Source of the DNA: a virus
Direction: 5' to 3' (one strand)
IMG/VR virus record: IMGVR_UViG_3300013093_000029
Location: 1 to 64,000 of that record
DNA: 64,000 nucleotides
The position numbers were made by a program, and so were the translations under genes. Positions 16,801 to 24,065 of this stretch are shown piece by piece. Position 1 is the stretch's first letter. Each line of letters starts with the position of its first letter. The notes beneath the pieces were generated by a model, which was given only the letters and a program-made list of their open reading frames with translations, was not told the DNA's origin and made no database searches.

Positions 16801-17202
16801 GGTACCATCAACTGGTGTACCAGTTGGACGAGTACTTGTACCTGCTAGTTCTGCTAAGTTAACGTTAGCACGTTGAATGTAAATTTGGTTTGTTACGCCT
16901 AATGCTGAGTAAGCAGCTAATAAGCCATACTCGTTAAGTTGACTATCATTAACTGGATTACCTGATGCGTCAAGCTCAAAATTAGGACTACCAAAAATGT
17001 TAACCAAGTCACGTTGACTGGTAACTGTAATAATTTTTTCTGCATTAGCAATAGTTGTTCCTGTCGCTAGCGAATTGCTAGGAGTCATTTTATCTTGCGC
17101 GGTTGCAAGTAAAATAAATGGAACAGTACCAGCTTGTGTAGACGTATATTGGCTTTCATCAATTATGGTAACTGATACGCCAGGTGAAGTTAATGCTGCC
17201 AT
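13888..17202 (-). CDS. gp18: gp18, tail sheath protein (enlarged)
   Basis: A 1104-residue sheath protein. The N-terminus (ALTSPGVSVTIIDESQY) and the C-terminus (AIEFIYIPVRLQNTGAAL) are typical of gp18; the region RTLIRSDAVSYPWFAPAGVR belongs to the conserved C-terminal core. T4 gp18 has 659 residues, so about 450 extra residues are inserted, probably as outward-facing domains. The insert contains at least four similar modules ending in an aromatic-rich hairpin, for example SIWF...WAIKEY, ALWYF...DGSAWRGY and DLWIN...YNGATWDLI. Such YNG/YDG-x-x-W modules also occur in gp14 and the tail fibres here. The sheath contracts to drive the tube through the envelope. A perfect TATAAATA late promoter precedes it. 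Confidence 0.92.
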   Translation of the reverse strand: MAALTSPGVSVTIIDESQYTSTQAGTVPFILLATAQDKMTPSNSLATGTTIANAEKIITVTSQRDLVNIFGSPNFELDASGNPVNDSQLNEYGLLAAYSALGVTNQIYIQRANVNLAELAGTSTRPTGTPVDGTYWLDTDTSATNWGVFEWDQEDGFTNQQGSITVITDPTYLNAGVPLSTFGAIGDYAVVATSSSNPIYYKGYDNNWYLVGSDGWRSVVSTITGSVASPTITSGSKLVINGNTVTVSGTTASAVATAINAATIKGVTANVTNSSNPQVEIFVNSNTIIYSNAAGNVRGTIDTATSTPDTLQIIKGTAINAIDAASSAGLLDANLAISITGSGNIYTYNGPAVQFSDYTNPPAWRESDTNTRPNGSIWFKTSATGNGASWAIKEYSASLDSWNQLAAPLYSSDAAAIYGLDPVGGGAGLAAGSIYVKYDTLSTTTGTFKPYIKTVSGVVTITGTVSGAAGSYHQNDSFSLAVSVPGSATLRTATVTLNANTAASMVGGILGANLPNITAGFNSSGEIFISHLAGGTIQMTQLVGTPLATAGLFTDSHVQVISAGTVYLASPWTALTYFYGATAPYSNPSQGALWYFSDPTQVDIMIHDGSAWRGYRNVGTDARGYTLTATDPNGVIIAASQPTTQSDGVTPVVPGDLWINSGNLANFPVLYRYNGATWDLIDNADSVDASGILFADARWSATGDVDPITADLPTTASLLTSDYLDPDAPEYQLYARGTLLFNTRRSGYNVKQFNPDYFTTAQLAVTGGTVQNAWVTHSGDDPTTGVPYFGYKAQRSVVVKALKSAIASSTTLREEQTAFNLICAPGYTELIGDMITLNNDRLDTAFIIGDSPIDLPADSTTLNNWSDNEALAADNGETGLVSHSEYLGVYYPSGLATNLDGNSVVVPPSHMMLRTLIRSDAVSYPWFAPAGVRRGLIDNVSSIGYVDRTNNNVYTSIGVTNGLRDVLYANNVNPLTVLPGVGLVAYGQKTRASQSSALDRINVARLVVYLRTVLNKVAQPFIFEPNDTITRNQVQAAFNAVFNDLVAKRGIYDYLVVCDTTNNTPARIDANELWVDIAIQPVKAIEFIYIPVRLQNTGAALTIQ

Positions 17203-17238
17203 GTTAAGTATTCCTTTATGAATGTTACTACTTTAAAC

Positions 17239-17246
17239 TATTTATA
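17239..17246 (-). promoter_or_regulatory. Late promoter TATAAATA for gp18
   Basis: Exact T4-type TATAAATA on the minus strand, predicted start near 17233, about 31 nt before the gp18 ATG. Confidence 0.75.
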
Positions 17247-17294
17247 ATTTTTTGGTTAAATTAGTGGTATAAGGTGCCCTTTTAAAGGTTCACC

Positions 17295-17302
17295 CATAAA
17301 TA
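17295..17302 (+). promoter_or_regulatory. Late promoter CATAAATA abutting an ATG
   Basis: The plus strand reads CATAAATACTAGTATG, so the -10 core ends exactly 5 nt before the ATG at 17308 and no Shine-Dalgarno is present. A leaderless transcript is suggested. An imperfect hairpin (GGTG 17273-17276 with CACC 17291-17294) lies just upstream. Confidence 0.6.
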
Positions 17303-17307
17303 CTAGT

Positions 17308-17658
17308 ATGGAATACAGAAAATTATGTCAGATTTGTGGTAAAAAACCCTGTGCAGTCAACTATAAGCTATGGGACAAGACTTATTATAGAAGTCGATGT
17401 GACAGTTGTATCCGTAAAAAGAAGAAATTACCTATACCTATCCCAAGTTGGCATAAGGCAGGCTACAAAAAGAAACCACACTGTGAAAAGTGTGGCTTTA
17501 AGGCAAAGTATAAAGATCAGCTATTTGTCTATTACATCGATGGTGATCTAAACAATAACGAGCATAGTAATCTGCGTACCATATGCTCTAACTGTCAGTA
17601 TGAAGTTGCTCATGAAGGACTAGGCTGGCGTCAAGGGGACTTGGTCCCTGATTTTTAA
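17308..17658 (+). CDS. Zinc-finger, HNH-like protein (probably catalytically degenerate)
   Basis: A 116-residue basic protein with paired cysteines at about 7/10, 31/34, 59/62 and 93/96. The stretch YYIDGDLNNNEHSNLRTICS resembles an HNH nuclease motif (usually HHIDGD...NN...NL...C..CH), but the first catalytic His is Tyr and the final His is missing. It may therefore bind DNA or RNA without cutting. It stands alone on the plus strand between divergent tail and nucleotide genes, and its 3' end overlaps the convergent gp1 gene by 39 nt. Host-take-over or DNA-binding function is only a guess. Confidence 0.7.
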   Translation: MEYRKLCQICGKKPCAVNYKLWDKTYYRSRCDSCIRKKKKLPIPIPSWHKAGYKKKPHCEKCGFKAKYKDQLFVYYIDGDLNNNEHSNLRTICSNCQYEVAHEGLGWRQGDLVPDF

Positions 17659-18282
17659 CAGTTGTTCTACTTGTTCGTACAAGTCCTCAATAGTACTATC
17701 GTTAGTAATAATCTTATCGAACTTGCTACCAACCCAACTATACTCGCTGGCATGAACGCCCGCTTCGTCTAGGTGATGCTTGCCAATTGCCCAGCCGATG
17801 TACTTTTGACCTTTGTTGTAGTTTTTAGCATGTTCATACCATTCAGGTTCCGGACCGCGTTTAACTCTAAGTACCTTAGCACCAATGTTCTTAAGTGCTT
17901 TGATTTCATTTGGAAAGCGACAGTCGGTGATAACGATGTCATCTTTGCTGTTCATCAAGCGGTTTTCTAAGCTAGCTACCCACATGTCGTCATGGAAGCC
18001 TTTACGCACTACTTCTGTGCCCCAATACTGTAGGACCCAGCGTGGTGTGATGTCTTGCTTTAGTCGTTTGCTCCACCATTCATCTTTAGTTTCGCGCCAT
18101 TCGCGGCTTTGCTTAGTACGACCTTCTAATAGTTCGCGGTCCCAACCAAACACTACGCTCACAGCATCTTTAAGGCTGTTGGCGAAACTTTCTCTTTTGT
18201 AACCGTGGAAATTAACTAGATAATCAGCAATGGTGTCCTTGCCAGAACCCATAAAGCCGCAGATGGCGATGATAGAACTCAT
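17620..18282 (-). CDS. gp1: gp1, deoxynucleoside monophosphate kinase
   Basis: The 220-residue protein has a P-loop GFMGSGKDT at about residues 8-16 and the dNMP-kinase layout: FANSLKDAVSVVFGW, then QYWGTEVVRKGFHDDMWV and IVITDCRFPNEIKAL. T4 gp1 phosphorylates dTMP, dGMP and hydroxymethyl-dCMP for phage DNA synthesis; length is close (241). It is preceded by an early-type sigma-70 promoter and an AGGAG ribosome site 5 nt before the ATG, fitting an early metabolic gene among late ones. Its 3' end overlaps the convergent zinc-finger gene. Confidence 0.9.
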   Translation of the reverse strand: MSSIIAICGFMGSGKDTIADYLVNFHGYKRESFANSLKDAVSVVFGWDRELLEGRTKQSREWRETKDEWWSKRLKQDITPRWVLQYWGTEVVRKGFHDDMWVASLENRLMNSKDDIVITDCRFPNEIKALKNIGAKVLRVKRGPEPEWYEHAKNYNKGQKYIGWAIGKHHLDEAGVHASEYSWVGSKFDKIITNDSTIEDLYEQVEQLLKIRDQVPLTPA

Positions 18283-18304
18283 GAAAACTCCTAATTGATA
18301 TACT

Positions 18305-18333
18305 ATTGTATTACAGTTAGATTACTATGTCTA
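18305..18333 (-). promoter_or_regulatory. Sigma-70-like early promoter for gp1
   Basis: On the minus strand TAGACA (18333-18328), 17 nt, TACAAT (18310-18305): 5/6 matches in both boxes. The predicted start is about 16 nt before the gp1 ATG. Confidence 0.65.
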
Positions 18334-18343
18334 GATATTTTGG

Positions 18344-19261
18344 TTAGCCAGTTATCCAAGTCAATGGTTGGCCGCCATCTACAAAGTTTTTAATTTGTTC
18401 ATCTAACTCTTTAAGTAATTCCATACCTTCTTGTTTTAATGCAGCACCATTAAGGCTAGTACCGCCTTGTGGGCCAGCAATACTTTGGAATTTTTCACGT
18501 GCTTGACCTATGCTTAGAATAGTTAGAGCATAAGCATAGTCTTGGATCCATGGAAATACCTGAGGATCGTTTAATAACATAATATCGGGTTTGTAATTGT
18601 ATACGTGTAGCATTACTGTTTCAGCAATTGTATTTGCAGCGCCTGTGCCGCCAAATGGTTGTTTACGAACTAGAGTAAGCTTCTTGGTAACTTTATTCCA
18701 GTAAAAGTTCATAAACCCACCAAACATCTTCATTGCTAGCTTTTGATAGTCAACAAATAGTTCATAGTTAGTTAAACCACCAACACGACCAGCTACTAAC
18801 ATATAAGTGTTTAAGTAGCCTGATGCAAATGGTTCAAATTGACTGGCTGTTGTACCTGTAACTGATCCGATACCACGACGATAAATCTGTTTAACATCTG
18901 TAATATAGTTAGGTAGAATGTATTCTTGTGTTTCAGGATAGATATCTAAGAACGCATAGCTTTCTTCTACAGCATTCGAACTCTTTTGACGATAGCGGAT
19001 AAATGCCTGCTTGATACCCATGTCGAAGTGTTCTTTGTCCGCTTCAACATCAATCATACCATAACCTAATCGTAGACGAATATAGTCAACGATGTCGTTT
19101 TGTAGACTTGATACTGTGGTTAATTGTGCTTGTAGATTAGCATCAAACGCAATATGACCTGCGCCTGTACCAGTATTGGCACTAAAAAGACTGTCTGTTA
19201 CAAGACTACCATTGGCCGTTAGGTCCGTGGTAGCTGAAATTTGTGCTGGTATTAAAGACAT
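18344..19261 (-). CDS. gp13: Neck/head-tail connector protein (gp13-like)
   Basis: A 305-residue protein with IVDYIRLRLGYGMIDVE (about 55-71), then SYAFLDIYPETQEYILP, IYRRGIGSV and a central GGLTNYELFVDYQKLA/GGFMNFYWN region. I recall this layout from neck or structural proteins of aquatic T4-like phages, and size matches T4 gp13 (309), but direct similarity to T4 gp13 was not tested, so the exact name is tentative. It would join the packaged head to the tail, with gp14 encoded on the other strand at 21.2 kb. The ribosome site AGGAT lies inside a 15-bp hairpin whose loop contains the late promoter, a likely temporal switch. Confidence 0.6.
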   Translation of the reverse strand: MSLIPAQISATTDLTANGSLVTDSLFSANTGTGAGHIAFDANLQAQLTTVSSLQNDIVDYIRLRLGYGMIDVEADKEHFDMGIKQAFIRYRQKSSNAVEESYAFLDIYPETQEYILPNYITDVKQIYRRGIGSVTGTTASQFEPFASGYLNTYMLVAGRVGGLTNYELFVDYQKLAMKMFGGFMNFYWNKVTKKLTLVRKQPFGGTGAANTIAETVMLHVYNYKPDIMLLNDPQVFPWIQDYAYALTILSIGQAREKFQSIAGPQGGTSLNGAALKQEGMELLKELDEQIKNFVDGGQPLTWITG

Positions 19262-19263
19262 TT

Positions 19264-19309
19264 AAATTATCCTGTTGTCAAGTATTTATCGTCAACAACA
19301 GGATAATTT
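19264..19309 (-). promoter_or_regulatory. 15-bp hairpin with late promoter in its loop (translation switch)
   Basis: Positions 19264-19278 pair perfectly with 19295-19309. The 16-nt loop holds the late core GATAAATA (19290-19283). On the minus strand the 3' arm contains the AGGA ribosome site of the neck gene. RNA from the early operon upstream would fold and hide this site; RNA started at the late promoter (about 19277) lacks the other arm. T4 uses the same layout at genes e, soc and I-TevI. Confidence 0.75.
19283..19290 (-). promoter_or_regulatory. Late promoter GATAAATA for the neck gene
   Basis: Exact NATAAATA core located entirely in the loop of the 19264-19309 hairpin; predicted start near 19277, 16 nt before the ATG. 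Confidence 0.7.
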
Positions 19310-19313
19310 TTGT

Positions 19314-20522
19314 TTATGCTACTTTAAGTAAGATTGTGTCTTCGTTGATACGTCCGTTAAGTTTAACTTCTGTAGTTTTAATATTTTCTAAAAACTTACG
19401 CAATTCAACTTTACTGGCAGCCATGAACTCTTTTAATTGTACTTCGGGTTTACGAATAGTTTTTTGTGTGCTTTTGATATCATTGTATCCTGTAATAGTA
19501 GTGCCTTTAACATTTAACGCACCACCCATTTCTTCAGCAACATAACGACCAAGTTTACGTGTTTTAACATTGTAAACCCACAATACCTGTGCGCCAATAA
19601 TGTCTACAGGACTAACACTCACTAATTTAAGTGTAGTATCATTCTTTAGATATTTAAGTTTGGCAACAAGTTTTTCTTTTTGCGGAGGTTTACGTACACT
19701 TGCTTTTTTAGTTGCCCGTTTAACCTGTCCATATTGAGCGAACCCATCAAACAATGCTGTATAGAAAGCTTCTAAACGTTTGTAGTCAGCTGTTTTAAGG
19801 TGTGCGTAAGCATCGACTGTGTCTTCATCTTTGCTGGTTTTTGCCGCTAGGAACTCTGCGCGACTACGTTCAAACGGTGCTAAGATTCTAGCTAGTGTTG
19901 CTGGTGCTACACTCTTAGCCAACAAATACTCGTATGCTTTAGGGTCAACTGTCTTGCCTGCAAACAATTGATCTTCTAGCTCTAAGAAATGTAGTTGGTG
20001 CTTGTCTGCTATTGCGTTCATACGATCTTGTATTGTAGGTACCTTTACGTCAATCTTAGGGGCCTTTGCATCAGCTTTTACTGATTCATCATCTTCGGCA
20101 AGTTCTTCCTGTAGTTTGATAACTTTCTTCACAGTGTCTAACAAGTATTCTACATGACGATCACGTAACGGCATACCTTGTGTATGTGCTTTAATAATAG
20201 CGCAGGCTGTAAGTGGAGTTAGGCCATCTTTGGTTTTAGCATAGTAATCAATAGTTGCTTTGTCTAAGTGATGATATTCGCTATCTTTACCTGTGTGTTC
20301 ACGCAACCAAGCTACAAAATATTTCTTTAGGTCTTTAACACCGTAGAAATAATTATAGTAGCGCATAGCTTTACGAAATTGATGATCAAATTCTTCGTCT
20401 GTAAACTCTAAGGCACGATCGTGATCCCAAATTACTTCACTACCTGTATACTTTTCATCTAAGAAAATAGGATCTTTAGTTACTTTAGCTTTCTTCTTTG
20501 CACCATCAATTTTAATTGCCAT
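19314..20522 (-). CDS. Conserved protein of unknown function, early operon
   Basis: A 402-residue, charged, mainly helical protein beginning MAIKIDGAKKKAKVTKDP. The N-terminal part (FDHQFRKAMRYYNYFYG, KKYFVAWLREHTG) has many aromatic residues; the middle is Lys/Glu-rich; the C-terminal part (LGRYVAEEMGGAL, EVQLKEFMAASKVELRKFL) may be a separate domain. I recall similar proteins in aquatic T4-like phages but no function. Its start overlaps the stop of a 54-codon gene by 11 nt. It is the last gene of a unit driven by a consensus sigma-70 promoter, so early expression is expected. Nucleic-acid binding is possible given its basic patches. Confidence 0.75.
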   Translation of the reverse strand: MAIKIDGAKKKAKVTKDPIFLDEKYTGSEVIWDHDRALEFTDEEFDHQFRKAMRYYNYFYGVKDLKKYFVAWLREHTGKDSEYHHLDKATIDYYAKTKDGLTPLTACAIIKAHTQGMPLRDRHVEYLLDTVKKVIKLQEELAEDDESVKADAKAPKIDVKVPTIQDRMNAIADKHQLHFLELEDQLFAGKTVDPKAYEYLLAKSVAPATLARILAPFERSRAEFLAAKTSKDEDTVDAYAHLKTADYKRLEAFYTALFDGFAQYGQVKRATKKASVRKPPQKEKLVAKLKYLKNDTTLKLVSVSPVDIIGAQVLWVYNVKTRKLGRYVAEEMGGALNVKGTTITGYNDIKSTQKTIRKPEVQLKEFMAASKVELRKFLENIKTTEVKLNGRINEDTILLKVA

Positions 20523-20676
20523 TAGTCATTTCCCTTTCTAACTCACGTTTAACCATTTTGTATGCTGTCTTATCGTATATATCCAAGTCATCCCATTCAC
20601 TATTCATTTGTGTTAGAGCTTTCCATAGATCACGATTGTAAAATTGTACCGCTGAGTACGCTTCTTCTATAGTCAT
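20512..20676 (-). CDS. Small early protein, 54 residues
   Basis: Reads MTIEEAYSAVQFYNRD and ends ELEREMTNGN, with the stop inside the start region of the 402-residue gene (ATGGCAATTAA; 11-nt overlap). The protein is acidic and helical. It is not a recognised family. Overlap with a downstream gene and placement in a tightly packed early unit (8 nt after the previous stop) support that it is real. Confidence 0.6.
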   Translation of the reverse strand: MTIEEAYSAVQFYNRDLWKALTQMNSEWDDLDIYDKTAYKMVKRELEREMTNGN

Positions 20677-20684
20677 AATTAGCA

Positions 20685-20858
20685 TTATTTTTGTAGTGTG
20701 TATTTAATTAAAATATTTTTTGCTTCTGTAACATCAGTAATAGGTTCTAACTTATCTAATGTAATTAGTTCATTATGTAGATTAATAGTACGTTGTGCTT
20801 GATATAATCTATTATATTTTCCGTCTGGATAAGACGGTTGTGTCCAAGAGTGTTTCAT
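20685..20858 (-). CDS. Small early protein, 57 residues
   Basis: Reads MKHSWTQPSYPDGKYNRLYQ and ends IKYTLQK. It starts 2 nt after the stop of the 89-residue gene and ends 8 nt before the next start. The first half is aromatic and polar, the second half helical. No family recognised. Its place in the compact early operon is the main support. Confidence 0.55.
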   Translation of the reverse strand: MKHSWTQPSYPDGKYNRLYQAQRTINLHNELITLDKLEPITDVTEAKNILIKYTLQK

Positions 20859-20860
20859 TT

Positions 20861-21130
20861 TTATCCCGCAAGTAATACAGCAAATGTCATCATACGTTCA
20901 TAGTTTGCTATCTCTTCATTGACTTTGTCAACCAGTTCTTTATGTAATCTGGTCTGCTTACCCAATCTGCGGCAGTTAATTTCTTCTTTGCTTACGTCTT
21001 TAACCATAAGTCCAATATTATGACTAATATTCCACATTTCGTGGCTGTATCGCTTCATACTACGTATTGGCGCTTCTATGCGTTGCTGTACTATAGCCCA
21101 ATCCATACTTGTTTGTATCTTATTTTCCAT
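20861..21130 (-). CDS. Small early protein, 89 residues
   Basis: An 89-residue helical protein (MENKIQTSMDWAIVQQRIEA...). Unknown family. It is the first gene after a consensus sigma-70 promoter. The ATG at 21130 falls about where transcription should start (TATAATACAAAAATG), so either the message is leaderless or translation begins at a later Met, such as MDWAIVQQ at 21106 (81 residues). The three small downstream or overlapping genes and the 402-residue gene form one unit. Early host-directed action is a reasonable inference from promoter strength and small size. Confidence 0.6.
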   Translation of the reverse strand: MENKIQTSMDWAIVQQRIEAPIRSMKRYSHEMWNISHNIGLMVKDVSKEEINCRRLGKQTRLHKELVDKVNEEIANYERMMTFAVLLAG

Positions 21131-21136
21131 TTTTGT

Positions 21137-21165
21137 ATTATACTATCTATTTCTCTAGATGTCAA
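21137..21165 (-). promoter_or_regulatory. Consensus sigma-70 early promoter
   Basis: On the minus strand TTGACA (21165-21160), 17 nt, TATAAT (21142-21137): a perfect match in both boxes and spacer. It drives the 89-, 57-, 54- and 402-residue genes. Confidence 0.85.
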
Positions 21166-21170
21166 TCAAC

Positions 21171-21178
21171 GATAAATA
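21171..21178 (+). promoter_or_regulatory. Late promoter GATAAATA for gp14-gp15
   Basis: GATAAATA on the plus strand, back to back with the early promoter just upstream. Predicted start near 21184, with a TAGGA ribosome site before the ATG at 21199. Confidence 0.7.
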
Positions 21179-21198
21179 CTAGATAATAGGATTACGTA

Positions 21199-22662
21199 AT
21201 GCCAAGACTTTCACTTTATAGACCAACCAAAGGTAGTGATTATCAATTTTTTGATAGAACTATCAGCGAAATGTTTACTGTGGGCGGTGTTGATATTAAT
21301 TTGCACAAATATTTAGGTCCACTAGATACCGGTAACATCAATGCTACCGAGCCCGGCGGCACTGGTCTTACTAGTATTCAAGACATGTTGTTCTTAGAAA
21401 ACCGCGACCGTAAATATGATACCAGCATATATACAATGCGTACACAGTTTCGTATCAACGACAGTGACTTTGACTTAACTCAATTTGGCTTATTCCTAAC
21501 TGGCGATACTATATTTGCTACATTTCATTTAAATGACATGATTGACACGTTAGGTCGTAAGATTATGGTTGGCGATGTTGTAGAAATGCCATTCTTAAAA
21601 GACTACTATCCTTTAGATGATGCAATGTCTGCGGCACTTAAACGATACTATGTAGTACAAGATGCTACCCGTGCAGCAGAAGGGTTTAGTCCACTATGGT
21701 ACCCACATCTATGGCGTGTTAAACTACAACCTCTAGTAGACAGTCAAGAATACAAAGATATTCTTAATAGTTTACCAGCTAATGATCCTAATGGTGATGG
21801 TATATTGAATCCTGGTGATCAAACATTAGGTAATCTATTAAGCACCTATAACACGCTTCTTGGCATCAACGATGCGGTTGTTAGTCGTGCAGAGCAAGAT
21901 GTACCAGAAAGTGGGTATGATACTACATCATTCTACACAGAAGCTGTTGATAGTAATGGTAATCCAGTAGATCCATCAGCGGCAGATGCTAGCACAGCTA
22001 CTCATACAGTAGATGGACAGGTAGTAGATGCTAGTTCTACTGTAGATGATGCTAGTTACCAAACCCTAACTTCAGTAACCAAGGTAGAAGGTTACCTAAC
22101 TGGCGACGGTCTACCACCAAATGGTGCTACAGTTGCCGCTGGCTTGAGCTTTCCTTTTAACCCGCACGAAGGTGATTACTACCTACGCTTAGATTATGTA
22201 CCTAATAGACTGTTCCGTTACGATGGACGTCGTTGGGTTAAAGTGGAAGATGCTGTGAGAACTAACCTAACACCTGGCGCACAAAATACAACTCAACTTA
22301 GCGGCTTTATAAACAATACCAACCAGTTTATGGGCAATGCTGCAGCATGGGATGCTATACGTGTAGCAAATCCATATACTCCTTCAGCTAATGCAGCCAC
22401 TGTATCATTTACTCTAAGTAACGTAAATCCATATGGTACTGTACTTACTGTAGTACCTTATGCTAGCACATATGGTGTACGTACACAATTAAACGGTCTA
22501 CCTATAACTAATACTGTAAACAACATTGGCGGAAACGTATCATTTACTGTATCTACTGTGTTAGCAATCGGTGATCTATTAGAATACACTGTCTATAGAC
22601 ACGTGGTTAATGAACGTCAGAGCTTGAGTCAAGCCTTACGTCCTTCAGCGGATAACATATAA
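21199..22662 (+). CDS. gp14: gp14-like neck protein
   Basis: A 487-residue protein beginning MPRLSLYRPTKGSDYQFFDR. The region VGGVDINLHKYLG and MVGDVVEMPFLKDYYPLD fits T4 gp14 (GVECYYVPREY; GDLIYFPMDNSLFEI), which forms part of the neck that closes the head. At 487 residues it is nearly twice T4 gp14 (256). The extra C-terminal part includes GDYYLRLDYVPNRLFRYDGR and then RWVKVED, a YDG-x-x-W module like those in the sheath and fibres, and a beta-rich end. It overlaps gp15 by 1 nt. Confidence 0.78.
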   Translation: MPRLSLYRPTKGSDYQFFDRTISEMFTVGGVDINLHKYLGPLDTGNINATEPGGTGLTSIQDMLFLENRDRKYDTSIYTMRTQFRINDSDFDLTQFGLFLTGDTIFATFHLNDMIDTLGRKIMVGDVVEMPFLKDYYPLDDAMSAALKRYYVVQDATRAAEGFSPLWYPHLWRVKLQPLVDSQEYKDILNSLPANDPNGDGILNPGDQTLGNLLSTYNTLLGINDAVVSRAEQDVPESGYDTTSFYTEAVDSNGNPVDPSAADASTATHTVDGQVVDASSTVDDASYQTLTSVTKVEGYLTGDGLPPNGATVAAGLSFPFNPHEGDYYLRLDYVPNRLFRYDGRRWVKVEDAVRTNLTPGAQNTTQLSGFINNTNQFMGNAAAWDAIRVANPYTPSANAATVSFTLSNVNPYGTVLTVVPYASTYGVRTQLNGLPITNTVNNIGGNVSFTVSTVLAIGDLLEYTVYRHVVNERQSLSQALRPSADNI

Positions 22663-24065
22663 TGGTAGCAAGTCAACAGTTTTTTTACGATGGGCAGATA
22701 GAACGCTTCTTGGCACAGTTTATTCGTATGCTCAGTGGGTTTCAAGTAGAGTTTGGCAAGGACCGTAACGGTAATACTACTCTACAACGTGTTCCAGTTT
22801 ATTGGGGTGATAGTAGCCGTCAAGTACAAACTATTATCAATCAGAACTCGGGCGGCAATATGCTACCTACTGTGCCAGCAATGACTGTGTATATTAATGC
22901 CATGACCTATGATCGTGATCGTGTTCAACAGCCAGACTTTGTTGGCAAGATGAATATTCGTGAACGTTATTACAATGAAGACACCCAGGAATATGAAAAT
23001 CGTCAAGGCAATGCCTTTACTATTGAACGTATGATGCCTGTGCCTTATACTTTAGAACTTAAGGTAGACATTTGGACTAGCAACACTAAACAAAAGCTAC
23101 AACTATTAGAACAAATTATTCCATTATTCAATCCTGCACTAGAGATTCAGTCAACTGATAACTATATCGACTGGACTAGCCTCAGTGTTGTTTATTTAGA
23201 AAGCCCAAATTGGACTAGCCGTAGCGTTCCGATTGGTACAGAAAACCCAATCGATGTTGCTACACTTACATTTAAACTACCTGTGTGGATTAGTACCCCA
23301 GCTAAGGTTAAAAAACTTGGCGTTATTCAAAAGATTATTGCTAACATACACGATGGTGATGGCAACTTAAGCGATGCTGTGCTAAATGATGGTAATCTTT
23401 TAGGTGCTCGTCAGTACTTTACACCTATGATGTATGGCACATTGCTAATTGGCAATACCTTAACTCTATTAAAGATCAGCGAATTTGCAGATCCTAGAGA
23501 TCCCACTACACAAACACAAACTAAAATTGGTACTAAAGACAGTTGGCGTAGTCTAATCAACGTCTACGGTGAACTAAACAATGGTATTAGTCAAGTTAGA
23601 CTTCTACAAGAAGATGGCATCACTGAAGTTATTGGCACTGTAAGCTATCATCCAACCGATGATACTTTATTAATCTTTAATGTCGACGTAGATACTAAAC
23701 CAGGTAATACTCTATCTGCTATCAATGCCATTATTAACCCTAGCACTGTAAATCCTAACAGTATTTCTGCTGTTAGTGGTACTAGCTATTTGATTTTAGA
23801 AGACATCGGTAGTTACGCTAACCCTACGGGCTATGGCGCTATTGCTTGGCGTGGCGCAGATGGTCAAGATCTAGTAGCACATGCTAACGATATTATAGAA
23901 TACAATGGGTCGCACTGGACAGTAATATTTGACAGTCAGACTGATCAGAGTTTACAATATGTAAGTAACCTGACTACAGGTACTCAATACAAATGGAATG
24001 GTGTTCAATGGTTAAAAAGTTACGAGGGCGAGTACAAAGAGGGCCTGTGGACTCTGGTATTATAG
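22662..24065 (+). CDS. gp15: gp15-like tail completion/sheath terminator protein
   Basis: A 467-residue protein. FFYDGQIERFLAQFIRMLSG at the start and RVPVYWGD, VPAMTVYINAM, YTLELKVDIWTSNTKQKLQL and QIIPLFNPAL follow the order seen in T4 gp15 (RVPITYAS, ELSIFTRYEDDMFQIVEQILPYF). gp15 caps the tail and joins it to the neck. T4 gp15 has 272 residues; here the C-terminal ~190 residues are extra, ending with two W-containing modules (YNGSHWTVIF, WNGVQWLKSY). It shares an operon with gp14 and overlaps the Nudix gene by 58 nt. Confidence 0.82.
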   Translation: MVASQQFFYDGQIERFLAQFIRMLSGFQVEFGKDRNGNTTLQRVPVYWGDSSRQVQTIINQNSGGNMLPTVPAMTVYINAMTYDRDRVQQPDFVGKMNIRERYYNEDTQEYENRQGNAFTIERMMPVPYTLELKVDIWTSNTKQKLQLLEQIIPLFNPALEIQSTDNYIDWTSLSVVYLESPNWTSRSVPIGTENPIDVATLTFKLPVWISTPAKVKKLGVIQKIIANIHDGDGNLSDAVLNDGNLLGARQYFTPMMYGTLLIGNTLTLLKISEFADPRDPTTQTQTKIGTKDSWRSLINVYGELNNGISQVRLLQEDGITEVIGTVSYHPTDDTLLIFNVDVDTKPGNTLSAINAIINPSTVNPNSISAVSGTSYLILEDIGSYANPTGYGAIAWRGADGQDLVAHANDIIEYNGSHWTVIFDSQTDQSLQYVSNLTTGTQYKWNGVQWLKSYEGEYKEGLWTLVL

